From Streptosporangium becharense (lineage in GTDB: Bacteria; Actinomycetota; Actinomycetes; Streptosporangiales; Streptosporangiaceae), in NCBI RefSeq assembly GCF_014204985.1, contig NZ_JACHMP010000001.1, positions 3,968,001 through 4,032,000 on the forward strand: 64,000 nt of DNA. Direction: 5' to 3'. A program made the position numbers and the translations under genes. Each line of letters starts with the position of its first letter. Position 1 is the first letter of the stretch. Below the pieces are notes generated by a model. That model was not told the DNA's origin, did no database searches, and worked only from the letters and a program-made list of their open reading frames with translations. Of the stretch, positions 9,364 through 17,664 are shown in pieces.

Positions 9364-9491
9364 TTCTCCACAGGCGGTGGATGAAGTTTCCGCTGGTCAG
9401 AGCGTTTTCCCCGACTGTGGACGAGAGTTATCCACAGGACTGTCCCCAGGGTTCCCACAGGCCTGGGGAAGAACTGCACAACTTATCCACA
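9364..9491. promoter_or_regulatory. DnaA-box cluster upstream of dnaB
   Basis: Four nonamers fit the actinobacterial DnaA-box pattern [TC][TC][GAC]TCCACA: TTCTCCACA (9364-9372), TCGTCCACA on the minus strand (9416-9424), TTATCCACA (9428-9436) and TTATCCACA (9483-9491). A weaker GTTCCCACA lies at 9451-9459. They lie 110-240 bp before the dnaB start, between divergent genes. No dnaA gene or AT-rich unwinding region accompanies them. Confidence 0.6.
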
Positions 9492-9601
9492 GCCCTGTCG
9501 ACAGGTCGCGTTGCCACCCGCCCCGTGAAGCCGGGAAACTTGTCAGCCCGGTCGGCTACAAATGGGGATAGCGTAACTGTGTTCGAAAGAGGAGGTGGGG
9601 A

Positions 9602-10957
9602 GTGAGCATCGCGGAGCCGCCGGTCTTCGAGCCGGGTTTCGAGCGCACCCCACCGAACAACATCGAGGCCGAGCAGTCCGTCCTGGGCGGCATGCTCCTG
9701 TCCAAGGACGCCATCGCCGACGTCGTCGAGATCATCCGTGCCGACGACTTCTACCGTCCGGCCCACCAGATCATCTACGACATCATCACCGACCTCTACG
9801 GGCGTGGTGACCCCGCCGACGCCGTCACCGTCTTCGACGAGCTCCAGAAACGGGGCGAGGTCGCCCGGGTCGGCGGCGGGGCCTACCTGCACACGCTGAC
9901 CGCCGTCGTGCCCACCGCGGCCAACGCCGGCTACTACGCGCGGATCGTCCGTGAGCAGGCCATCCTGCGGCGCCTCATCGAGGCCGGTACCCGCATCGTC
10001 TCCTTCGGCTACGGCGGGCAGGACGAGGAGGTCGACGACCTCGTCGACCGTGCCCAGGCCGAGATCTACAAGGTCACCGAACGCCGCACCTCCGAAGACT
10101 ACGTGCCGCTGTCCGAGATCATGCCGGGCGCGCTCGACGAGCTGGAGGCCATCGGCGGCCGGAGCGGTCAGATGGTCGGCGTCCCCACCGGCTTCCAGGA
10201 TCTCGACGCCCTCACCAACGGCCTGCACCCCGGCCAGATGATCGTCGTGGCCGCCCGACCGGCCATCGGCAAATCCACTCTGGGGCTGGATTTCGCCAGG
10301 TCCGCCGCCATAAAGCATGGCATGACCACTGTGGTGTTCTCGCTGGAGATGTCCCGCAACGAGATCACCATGCGTCTGCTTTCGGCCGAGGCCAGGGTGG
10401 CGCTCCACGCCATGCGCTCGGGCACGATGACCGATGACGACTGGGCCAAGCTGGCCCGCCGGATGGGCGAAGTGGCCGAGGCGCCGTTGTTCATCGACGA
10501 CTCGCCCAACATGTCGATGATGGAGATCCGGGCCAAGTGCCGCCGGCTCAAGCAGCGCAACGATCTGCGGTTCGTCATCATCGACTACCTGCAGCTGATG
10601 TCCTCGCCCAAGAAGACCGAGAGCCGTCAGAACGAGGTCTCCGAGATCTCCCGCTCGATCAAGCTCCTCGCCAAGGAGCTGGAGGTCCCGGTCATCGCGA
10701 TCTCCCAGCTCAACCGTGGCCCCGAGCAGCGAACCGACAAACGCCCCATGGTCAGCGACCTTCGCGAATCCGGCAGCATTGAGCAGGATGCGGACATGGT
10801 CATCCTGCTCCACCGGGAAGACGCCTACGAGCGCGAGTCGCCCAGGGCCGGCGAGGCCGACCTGATCGTCGCCAAACACCGTAACGGCCCCACTGCCACG
10901 GTGACCGTGGCGTTCCAGGGCCACTACAGCCGCTTCGTCGACATGGCCACCCACTGA
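9602..10957 (+). CDS. dnaB: Replicative DNA helicase
   Basis: Hexameric helicase at the replication fork. GTG start at 9602 behind GAGGAGGTGGGG. N-terminal domain about residues 19-120 (PPNNIEAEQSVLGGMLL); RecA-like ATPase domain with Walker A ARPAIGKST at 219-227 and Walker B FVIIDYLQL at about 324-332; then PVIAISQLNR and SDLRESGSIEQDADMV. 451 residues, full length and without an intein, although inteins are common in dnaB. DnaA-like boxes lie in its upstream region. Confidence 0.96.
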   Translation: MSIAEPPVFEPGFERTPPNNIEAEQSVLGGMLLSKDAIADVVEIIRADDFYRPAHQIIYDIITDLYGRGDPADAVTVFDELQKRGEVARVGGGAYLHTLTAVVPTAANAGYYARIVREQAILRRLIEAGTRIVSFGYGGQDEEVDDLVDRAQAEIYKVTERRTSEDYVPLSEIMPGALDELEAIGGRSGQMVGVPTGFQDLDALTNGLHPGQMIVVAARPAIGKSTLGLDFARSAAIKHGMTTVVFSLEMSRNEITMRLLSAEARVALHAMRSGTMTDDDWAKLARRMGEVAEAPLFIDDSPNMSMMEIRAKCRRLKQRNDLRFVIIDYLQLMSSPKKTESRQNEVSEISRSIKLLAKELEVPVIAISQLNRGPEQRTDKRPMVSDLRESGSIEQDADMVILLHREDAYERESPRAGEADLIVAKHRNGPTATVTVAFQGHYSRFVDMATH

Positions 10958-11189
10958 GTTCGGGTCACTGCTGCCGGGTGGCCACTCCTGCCGGGCGGGC
11001 ACTCCTGCCGGACAAGGATTCCGGCCGGGTGGCATCCCCCGGATGAGCATTCCAGCCGGACGGGAACTCCGGCTGTGCCGCTCCTGGCGGGCGGGTGTCC
11101 CTGCGGGCAGAGGCGGCCACAGTTCGACAGGAGGCGGACCGGAGTCCCAGGCTGCTGCGGCCTCACTTTCTTCCTGGCAGGGTGGGCGT
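10958..11189. repeat. Degenerate GC-rich repeats after dnaB
   Basis: The gap between dnaB and the HAD gene contains imperfect copies of a roughly 17-22-bp unit related to ACTCCTGCCGGGCGGGC (10984 onward). No gene, terminator or RNA is confidently recognised; the 3' part (about 11095-11180) is presumed to hold the HAD promoter. Confidence 0.4.
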
Positions 11190-11996
11190 ATGACGATCCG
11201 TGGGGTGTTGTTCGACATCGACGACACGCTCTTCGACTACTCGACTTCGGAACAGATCGGTCTGCTGAAACATCTGGACGTCGAAGGGCTGCTGGAGCTG
11301 TTCCCGTCGCCCGCCGACGCGGTGGCGGTCTGGCGGGAGGTCATGGAGGAGGAGTACGCGCGGTTTCTCGCCGGCGAGTTGACGTTCACCGGTCAGCAGC
11401 TCGTACGGACCAGACGGTTCCTGGCGCGGGCCGGGAGCCTTCCGGCCGACGGCATCTCCGACCATGAGGCATCTGTCTGGTTCACCAGGTACAACGAGTT
11501 CCGGATCGCCGCGTGGTCCGCCTTCCCGGATGCAGGAGCCGTGCTCAGGACGCTCGCTCCGCGATTCCGACTCGGCGTCGTCTCCAACTCGTCACTGGCG
11601 CACCAGCGGAACAAACTGCGCACGATCGGCCTTCTGCACCATTTCGGCGACTCGATCGTCTGTTCCGCCGAGCATGGTGCCCCCAAGCCGGATCCGAGCA
11701 TCTTCCTGGCGGGATGCGCGACGCTCGGTCTGCCCGCGCACCAGGTCGCGTACGTCGGCGACAAGTACGAGATCGACGCTCTGGGCGCCCGAGAGGCCGG
11801 CCTCCACTCGTACTGGCTCGACAGGGCGATCTCCGGGATCGCGCCAGCGAAGGGGATCACGGTGATCCGATCGCTGGAGGAACTGGTGACCGACCTGAAC
11901 GGAACCTCCGGCGCCTCGGGAACGACCGGCCGGGCAGAGGCGGAGGGCGGCCGGGTCACTCCCACCGGAACAGCCGTGCCGCCAGCACCCCGGTGA
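11190..11996 (+). CDS. HAD-superfamily hydrolase (probable phosphatase)
   Basis: Cytoplasmic haloacid-dehalogenase-type phosphohydrolase. Motif I VLFDIDDTLFDYS (nucleophile Asp about residue 9), motif II VVSNSS, motif III Lys in HGAPKPDPSIF and motif IV VGDKYEIDALGAREAG are all present; a helical cap lies at about 20-100. The last about 30 residues are low-complexity and run 41 bp into the convergent ABC permease gene. The substrate is unknown. ATG at 11190 is chosen because motif I begins seven residues later. Confidence 0.88.
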   Translation: MTIRGVLFDIDDTLFDYSTSEQIGLLKHLDVEGLLELFPSPADAVAVWREVMEEEYARFLAGELTFTGQQLVRTRRFLARAGSLPADGISDHEASVWFTRYNEFRIAAWSAFPDAGAVLRTLAPRFRLGVVSNSSLAHQRNKLRTIGLLHHFGDSIVCSAEHGAPKPDPSIFLAGCATLGLPAHQVAYVGDKYEIDALGAREAGLHSYWLDRAISGIAPAKGITVIRSLEELVTDLNGTSGASGTTGRAEAEGGRVTPTGTAVPPAPR

Positions 11997-12690
11997 CCAG
12001 CACGGTCACCGCCATGACCACCAGGTGGAGCGTCTGGGGCGCGTTCCCCGCCCAGGTGGCGCGGAGCGCGTCGGCGAAGGGCGCCATGGGGAGGAAATCG
12101 CCGATCCGCCGCACCACCTCGGGCATGATCTCCCGGGGGATCCACATCCCGGCCATGAAGAGCAGCGGGAACATCAGCAGCGAGCCGACGCCCTGCGCGG
12201 TCTGCGCGCGGGAGGTGACGGCGGCGACCAGCAGCCCCAGGCCGAACATCGAGGCGGTGCCCAGCACGAACACCCCCGCGAAGGCCAGGGGGCTCCTCGG
12301 CGGGACCGAGCCCAGCACCAGGAATCCCAGGCCGACGAGCAGGGCGGTGGACACGACCGCCACCACGAGGTTGTTGACGACCTGGGCGGCCAGCAGCCGG
12401 GCCGGGCTGACCGGGGTGGTGGACATCCGGCGCAGCACGCCCTTCTCCCGATAGCCCACCAGGGTGCCGGGCAGCACGGTCAACGCCATCGTCACCACCG
12501 ACAGGATCACCATCATCCCCGGGAGCTGGGTGTCGACGATCCGTTCCCCGCCCAGGGCGGGGTCGGCCTTCTGGAAGCCGGGGATGCTGCCCAGCCCGAG
12601 CAGCAGTGCCAGGGGAAGCAGCACGGCGAAGATCGTTCCCGCCGGATCGCGGAGGAAGAGCTTGGCCTCGGTCAGGATCATCTTCTTCAT
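11956..12690 (-). CDS. ABC-2 type transporter permease
   Basis: Membrane subunit of a two-gene exporter. 244 residues starting MKKMILTEAKLFLRDPAGTI, with six hydrophobic segments and the ABC-2 landmark FPLLFMAGMWIPREIMPEVV before the last pair of helices. Lies 49 nt downstream of its ATPase partner on the same strand. Its 3' end overlaps the convergent HAD gene by 41 bp. Confidence 0.9.
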   Translation of the reverse strand: MKKMILTEAKLFLRDPAGTIFAVLLPLALLLGLGSIPGFQKADPALGGERIVDTQLPGMMVILSVVTMALTVLPGTLVGYREKGVLRRMSTTPVSPARLLAAQVVNNLVVAVVSTALLVGLGFLVLGSVPPRSPLAFAGVFVLGTASMFGLGLLVAAVTSRAQTAQGVGSLLMFPLLFMAGMWIPREIMPEVVRRIGDFLPMAPFADALRATWAGNAPQTLHLVVMAVTVLVTGVLAARLFRWE

Positions 12691-12739
12691 CGAACGTCTC
12701 CAGGGCGAAGGACGCCGGTCTCCGGCGCGGGTGAGGGAG

Positions 12740-13639
12740 TCAAGAGGAGATCTTCTTTCCGGTGAGGGCGAGGAAGGCGTCGTCGAGAGAGGGCCGCTCC
12801 ACGCGCAGGTCGGCCGGGGTGACACCGGCGGTGGCGAGGGCGACGGTGACCGCCAGGAGCAGGTCACCGGTGCCGGTGACCGCCAGCTGCCCGCCACTGC
12901 GCCGCACCTCGGTGACCTCGGGGAGGTCGCCGAACACCGCGTCGTCGACCGGCCGGGTCGGCCGGAACCTGACGGTCTGCCGGCTGCCGATCCTGGCGAT
13001 CAGTCCCTCCGGGCTGTCCACGGCGACCACCCGGCCGGAGTCGATCAGCGCGAGCCGGTCACAGAGCCGTTCCGCCTCCTCCATGAAGTGGGTGACCAGC
13101 AGGATCGTCACCCCGTCCTCCCGGACCCGCTCGATGAGCTCCCAGGTGTCCCGGCGAGCCTGAGGGTCCAGGCCGGTGGTCAGCTCGTCCAGGATCGCCA
13201 CCCGAGGGCCGCCGATCAGGGCCAGCGCGATGGACAGCCGCTGCTGTTGGCCGCCGGAGAGCCTGCCGTAGTGCGCGTCGCGCTTGTCGGCGAGACCGAC
13301 GCGCTCCAGCAGCGCCGTCCGGTCCGCGGGCGCCCGGTAGAAGGAGGCGTACAGGTCGAGCGCCTCCCAGACCTTGATCTTCTCCGGCAGCGCCGAACTC
13401 TGCAGCTGGACGCCGAGGCACTCCTTCAACGCGGTGCCGGTGAGACCGCCGAGCACGCTGACGGTGCCGGAGTCGGGGGCACGCAGGCCGGCGACGCATT
13501 CGACGGTCGTCGTCTTGCCCGCACCGTTGGGACCGAGAACGCCGAAGATCTCGCCCTCCTCGACGGAGAACGAGACGTCGTCCACCGCGAGCCGGTCACG
13601 GTACTGCTTACGGAGGTTGCTGACCTCGATGACCTTCAT
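12740..13639 (-). CDS. ABC transporter ATP-binding protein (drug/lipid exporter type)
   Basis: ATPase of the ABC-2 exporter. Walker A GPNGAGKTT, signature [12 protein letters not shown], Walker B VAILDELTTGLDP, and H-loop VTHFMEEAERL are present; a C-terminal domain after residue 210 is typical of DrrA-like subunits. ATG at 13639 (or 13645). It is divergent from the sensor kinase gene starting at 13778, an arrangement often seen where the two-component system controls the exporter (inference). Confidence 0.92.
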   Translation of the reverse strand: MKVIEVSNLRKQYRDRLAVDDVSFSVEEGEIFGVLGPNGAGKTTTVECVAGLRAPDSGTVSVLGGLTGTALKECLGVQLQSSALPEKIKVWEALDLYASFYRAPADRTALLERVGLADKRDAHYGRLSGGQQQRLSIALALIGGPRVAILDELTTGLDPQARRDTWELIERVREDGVTILLVTHFMEEAERLCDRLALIDSGRVVAVDSPEGLIARIGSRQTVRFRPTRPVDDAVFGDLPEVTEVRRSGGQLAVTGTGDLLLAVTVALATAGVTPADLRVERPSLDDAFLALTGKKISS

Positions 13640-13777
13640 GCCCATCGACGCTACGAACCGCGCCGCCGCCGCAGAAGCCGCCTGGGCACCTGGTACGGAT
13701 GGCCCTGGGCCCCCGGCGGGGGTGGGGCTACCTTCACCTTCCGGCGGCGTTCGCCACCACTGGGCACGCGGGTGTCG

Positions 13778-15319
13778 ATGGCCGAGACTTGGCTCGTGAG
13801 GACATACGCGGTGGTTATCGGGCGGGCCCTGGCCTTCGGGGCGCTGGCCGTGGCGGACCTCGTCCTGGCGGTGCTGATCCTGGTCGCGGCCGTGCCGATG
13901 TTCGGGCTTGGGATGATCTTCATGTTCCCCCCGGTCGTCCGGGTCGTCAGGTGGCGTACGCGCCTGGCGAGGAAACTGAACGGTGCGTGGCTGGAGACAC
14001 GGGTGCGGGCCCCCTACCTCCCCCCGCCGCCGCCCACCCGGCCCCAGCCCGACGGCTGGTACCGCTACCAGCGTCAGCTCTACAAGACGCCGCGCTGGCC
14101 CGACTGGAACAACCGCTGGAAGTGGATGTTCGGCGACCCGGCCACCTGGCGGGACGGGCTCTGGATGCTCCTGAATCCGCTGGTCGCCGGGGTGTTCCTG
14201 CTGCCGTTCGCCGTGCTCGCCCGCCTCCTGGCGACCCCCTGGCACCCGGTCTCACCGGCCACGCTCCCCGCGGCCGGTGTCGCCGTCGCGCTGCTCGCCG
14301 CACTGCCCTGGCTGCTCCGCGGGTACGCGTGGTGGAACCGGCTGCTGCTGTCCCCCACGGCCACGTCCATCCTGGCCGGACAGCTCCAGCGGCTCGACCA
14401 GGCGCGCCTGGAGACGGTCGACTCCCAGGCGGCCGAGCTGCGGCGGATCGAGCGCGACCTGCACGACGGAGCACAGGCCAGGCTCGTCGCGATGGGCATG
14501 ACCCTCGGCGCGGTCGAGGAGCTGATGGACAAGGATCCGGCGGCGGCCAAGGCCCTGCTGGGCAAGGTCAGGGAGGCGTCCTCCGCGGCGCTCACCGAGC
14601 TGAGGGATCTGGTCAGGGGGATTCACCCGCCGGTCCTGGCCGAGCGCGGGCTCGGCGACGCCGTGCGCGCTCTCGCGCTGGACAGCCCGCTGAAGGCCAG
14701 GGTCACCGTCGATCTCGGGACGCGCCCCGAGCCGCCCGTCGAGTCCGCCGCGTACTTCTCGATCAGTGAGCTGCTGACCAACGCGGCCCGCCACGGTGGG
14801 GCGGAGCGTGTGTGGATCGACATCAGCGCTCACGACGGCGCGCTGCGTGTGACCGTCACCGACGACGGTTCCGGCGGTGCCGACCCCTCTCGGGGCAGCG
14901 GACTGCGCGGCATCGAGCGCAGGCTGGCGGCCTTCGACGGGGTGCTCGCGGTCAGCAGCCCGCCGGGCGGCCCGACCACCGCCACGATCGACCTGCCCGG
15001 CGCGCTGGACCGGAAGGTTCCGGACTGTACCGTGATGCCCCGCTGGAAGACGGCCGTCGTCGCGATCGGTTGGGGGCTCGGCTGGCTCCCGCTCTTTCCG
15101 CAGGGCCTGATCGCGATGATCCTGAAGCTCGCCGGCACCGACCGCTTCAGCTGGTTCCTCGCGCTCTATCTGCCCGAGCCGTGGCAGTGGCCGCTGATCG
15201 TCTTCAACATCGTCCTGGGTGTCTCGTTGTACACCGCGGCCATATTCATTCCGATCCACCACTCCCGCCATCGGTGGATGGCGGAGGCCGCCCCGACCCG
15301 CCTATGGTTGGGCCGGTGA
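13778..15319 (+). CDS. Sensor histidine kinase with extra C-terminal membrane segments
   Basis: NarL-type (HisKA_3) kinase, 513 residues. Hydrophobic segments near 12-55 and 128-185 form the N-terminal sensor region; the phospho-acceptor His is H229 in RRIERDLHDGAQARLVAMGM; the N-box is ELLTNAARHGG (331-341) and the G-boxes are DDGSGG and GSGLRGIERRL. Unusually, about 100 residues follow the ATPase domain and contain two hydrophobic helices (about 424-449 and 471-493). ATG at 13778; GTG at 13772 is possible. The stop overlaps the response-regulator start (GTGA). Confidence 0.92.
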   Translation: MAETWLVRTYAVVIGRALAFGALAVADLVLAVLILVAAVPMFGLGMIFMFPPVVRVVRWRTRLARKLNGAWLETRVRAPYLPPPPPTRPQPDGWYRYQRQLYKTPRWPDWNNRWKWMFGDPATWRDGLWMLLNPLVAGVFLLPFAVLARLLATPWHPVSPATLPAAGVAVALLAALPWLLRGYAWWNRLLLSPTATSILAGQLQRLDQARLETVDSQAAELRRIERDLHDGAQARLVAMGMTLGAVEELMDKDPAAAKALLGKVREASSAALTELRDLVRGIHPPVLAERGLGDAVRALALDSPLKARVTVDLGTRPEPPVESAAYFSISELLTNAARHGGAERVWIDISAHDGALRVTVTDDGSGGADPSRGSGLRGIERRLAAFDGVLAVSSPPGGPTTATIDLPGALDRKVPDCTVMPRWKTAVVAIGWGLGWLPLFPQGLIAMILKLAGTDRFSWFLALYLPEPWQWPLIVFNIVLGVSLYTAAIFIPIHHSRHRWMAEAAPTRLWLGR

Positions 15320-15975
15320 GCCTGCGCGTCGTCATCGCCGAGGACCTGTACCTGCTCAGGGACGGCCTGGTGCATCTGCTGCAGGCCCACGGTCTGCAGG
15401 TGGCGGCGGCCGTCGAATCCGGGCCGGAGCTGCTGACGGCGCTGATCGAGCTGCGGCCCGATGTGGCGGTGGTCGACGTCCGGCTCCCGCCCACGTTCAC
15501 CGACGAAGGGCTCCAGGCCGCGCTGGCGGCGCGTCGGGCCGTCCCCGGCCTGCCGGTGCTCGTCCTGTCGCAGCACGTCGAGCAGCTCTACGCGCGTGAA
15601 CTCCTGGCCGACGGCTCCGGAGCGGTCGGGTACCTCCTCAAGGACCGGGTCTTCAACGCCGATCAGTTCGTCGACGCGGTCCGCCGGGTCGCGGCGGGCG
15701 GCACCGCGATGGACCCCGAGGTGATCGCCAAGCTCCTGGCGAGCACCGCCCGTCACCAGCCGCTCGCCACGCTGACCCCGCGCGAGCGCGAGGTTCTGGA
15801 GCTGATGGCCGGGGGCCGGTCCAACTCGGCCATCTCCCAGCGTCTGTTCCTCAGCGAGAGCGCGGTCGGCAAGCACACGGCCAACATCTTCGCCAAGCTC
15901 GGTCTCACCCCTTCCGACGACGACAATCGCCGCGTGCTCGCGGTTCTCGCGTACCTCGACGCCGCCCGCGGGTGA
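15316..15975 (+). CDS. NarL/LuxR-family response regulator
   Basis: DNA-binding partner of the upstream kinase, translationally coupled by GTGA. The receiver domain has acidic residues in VVIAEDLYLLRDG, the phospho-Asp D54 in VAVVDVRLP and Lys in GYLLKDRV. The LuxR helix-turn-helix (about 150-215) includes LTPREREVLELMAGGRSNSA and SESAVGKHTANIFAKLGL. 219 residues. Probable targets include the divergent ABC exporter operon (inference from arrangement). Confidence 0.94.
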   Translation: MSLRVVIAEDLYLLRDGLVHLLQAHGLQVAAAVESGPELLTALIELRPDVAVVDVRLPPTFTDEGLQAALAARRAVPGLPVLVLSQHVEQLYARELLADGSGAVGYLLKDRVFNADQFVDAVRRVAAGGTAMDPEVIAKLLASTARHQPLATLTPREREVLELMAGGRSNSAISQRLFLSESAVGKHTANIFAKLGLTPSDDDNRRVLAVLAYLDAARG

Positions 15976-16378
15976 GCCCACCGGGCACGCGCCGCGACGG
16001 GCCTCCCAGGCACGATGCGGCGTTCTCCCTGGTACGATGCGGCGTTCTCCCTGGTACGGCATCCTTCCGGGATCGGTGCGGCAGGTTCCCCAGGTATGAC
16101 GTGATCGAGCCCTTCGGCGCGCCGCGACGGGCTTTCCCGGGAGTGACGCAGCGGCTTTCCCGGGCATGACACGACGGCCCCCCTGGTGCGATGCGCCAGG
16201 CTTCCCAGGCACGCAGCGACGGCCCTCCTGGTGCGATGCGCCGGGCCCCACCCGGTTCCGTGCGGTGTCCCTTACTCCCGTCGCAACGCCCTGACGTTCT
16301 GTCGGTGTGAGCGGATAACGTGCTGTGGAAGTACGGCTCCCGCGGCGGGGCGGTGCCGTCGGGCGAAGGGATGCTCAG
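15976..16378. repeat. Repeat-rich gap with a perfect 22-bp tandem duplication
   Basis: A 22-bp unit beginning ACGATGCGGCG is present twice head-to-tail without mismatch at 16012-16033 and 16034-16055. Related degenerate units follow, including CTGGTGCGATGCGCC twice (16183-16197 and 16228-16242) and several TTTCCCGGG/TTCCCAGG variants. The final about 80 bp should contain the promoter of the beta-clamp gene. No other gene is seen. Confidence 0.7.
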
Positions 16379-17476
16379 GTGAAGTTCCGGGTTAACCGTG
16401 ATGTCCTGGCCGACGCCGTGGCCTGGGTGGCCCGGGCGCTGCCGAACCGGCCGGCTGTTCCCGTCCTGTCCGGCCTCCTCGTGGAGGCCGGTGACGACCT
16501 CGTGCTGTCGGTCTTCGACTACGACGTCTCCGCCCGCGTCTCGATCGAGGCGGATGTGGCCGAGCCCGGCCGGGCGCTGATCCCGGGCCGGATCCTCGCT
16601 GAGATCACCCGCAGCCTGCCCGGCGAGGTCGTCGAGTTCGCCACCGAGAGTTCCGAAGCGGTGCTCACCTGCGGTAGCGCGGAGTTCGGCCTGCTCACCA
16701 TGCCGGTGGAAGACTTCCCTTCGCTGCCCGAGATGCCGCCGAAGGTCGGCGCGATCGGCGGCGGGGTCTTCGCGGCCGCCGTCGGCCAGGTCGCCCCGGC
16801 GGCCAGCCGCGACGAGACGCTCCCCATGCTGACCGGCATCCGGGTCGACATCTCCGGCGAGAACGTCACCATGGCCACCACCGACCGTTACCGCATCGCG
16901 GCCAGGGAGTTCGACTGGCGTCCCGAGCGGCCCGACGTCGCGGCCGCCGCCATGGTGCCCGCGCGAGTGCTCGTCGACGTGGCCAAGTCACTGCGCGGCG
17001 GTGAAGTGTCGGTGTCGCTGGGCGACGGCATCGCCGGCTTCGAGAGCGTCGGCCGCAGCACCACGGTGCGGCTCCTCGATGAGCAGTTCATCGACTACCG
17101 GTCGCGGCTGGCCGGCGACTGGTCCATCCGGGCCGACGTGCGGGTGACCCCCTTCGTCGACGCGATCAAGCGCGTCGCCCTGGTCGCCGAGCGCAACACC
17201 GCGATCCGGCTCTCCTTCAGTCAGGGGCACGTCCTCATCCAGGCTGGCGGCGGTGACATCGGCCGCGGTGCCGAGGTCGTCGACGCCGAGTTGTCCGGCG
17301 GTGACATCCAGATCGCCTTCCAGGCTCAGTTCCTCCTCGACGGCCTCAGCGGTGTCGAGACCGATTTCGTCCGGCTCAACATGGAGTCGCCGAGCCGACC
17401 GGCCCTCATCACGGAGGTTCCCGGTGACGCCGATCCCGCTTTCCGCTACTTGGTGATGTCCCTGCGTCTCGGCTGA
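16379..17476 (+). CDS. dnaN: DNA polymerase III sliding clamp (beta subunit), stand-alone copy
   Basis: Processivity clamp family. 365 residues, starting KFRVNRDVLADAVAWVARAL and showing the three-domain pattern: PVLSGLLVEAGDDLVLSVFD, then TLPMLTGIRVDISGENVTMA with TDRYRIAAREF, then VALVAERNTAIRLSF, ending FRYLVMSLRLG as clamps do. It is isolated from dnaA, recF and gyrB, suggesting a second clamp gene in addition to one at oriC (inference). GTG at 16379; the next gene is convergent. Confidence 0.9.
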   Translation: MKFRVNRDVLADAVAWVARALPNRPAVPVLSGLLVEAGDDLVLSVFDYDVSARVSIEADVAEPGRALIPGRILAEITRSLPGEVVEFATESSEAVLTCGSAEFGLLTMPVEDFPSLPEMPPKVGAIGGGVFAAAVGQVAPAASRDETLPMLTGIRVDISGENVTMATTDRYRIAAREFDWRPERPDVAAAAMVPARVLVDVAKSLRGGEVSVSLGDGIAGFESVGRSTTVRLLDEQFIDYRSRLAGDWSIRADVRVTPFVDAIKRVALVAERNTAIRLSFSQGHVLIQAGGGDIGRGAEVVDAELSGGDIQIAFQAQFLLDGLSGVETDFVRLNMESPSRPALITEVPGDADPAFRYLVMSLRLG

Positions 17477-17608
17477 CCGCGTCCGCCGACGCCGCGACGG
17501 CAGGGCCCCTCGAACGCGCCGGGGACCGACGGGCCCTGCTGGTTCAGGAAGACAGCGATAACCCACGCTCCGGGAGACGGCAGGGGGTTCTCCCGCCTGG
17601 AAAGGCGA

Positions 17609-17646
17609 CAGGAGGCCCCGATCCCACCCGGGAACGGGGCCTCCTG
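17609..17646. terminator. Bidirectional terminator between dnaN and the GntR gene
   Basis: Perfect 12-bp stem: CAGGAGGCCCCG (17609-17620) and CGGGGCCTCCTG (17635-17646) around a 14-nt loop. Located between convergent genes; no long T-run. Confidence 0.75.
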
Positions 17647-17664
17647 TGCGCGGTACGGCGAGAG

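Noticed and set aside
9340-9600. oriC
   Set aside because: DnaA boxes are present but there is no dnaA or dnaN flank, no AT-rich unwinding element and too few boxes for an actinobacterial origin.
12464-13777. Long frame continuous with the histidine kinase N-terminus
   Set aside because: It runs antisense through the ABC permease and ATPase genes, which have intact motifs; the kinase starts at 13778.
16306-16319. TGTGAGCGGATAAC, identical to the core of the E. coli lac operator
   Set aside because: Only a one-off 14-bp match found by inspection, with no LacI-type gene nearby; more likely a promoter -10 context (GGATAACGT) of the beta-clamp gene.
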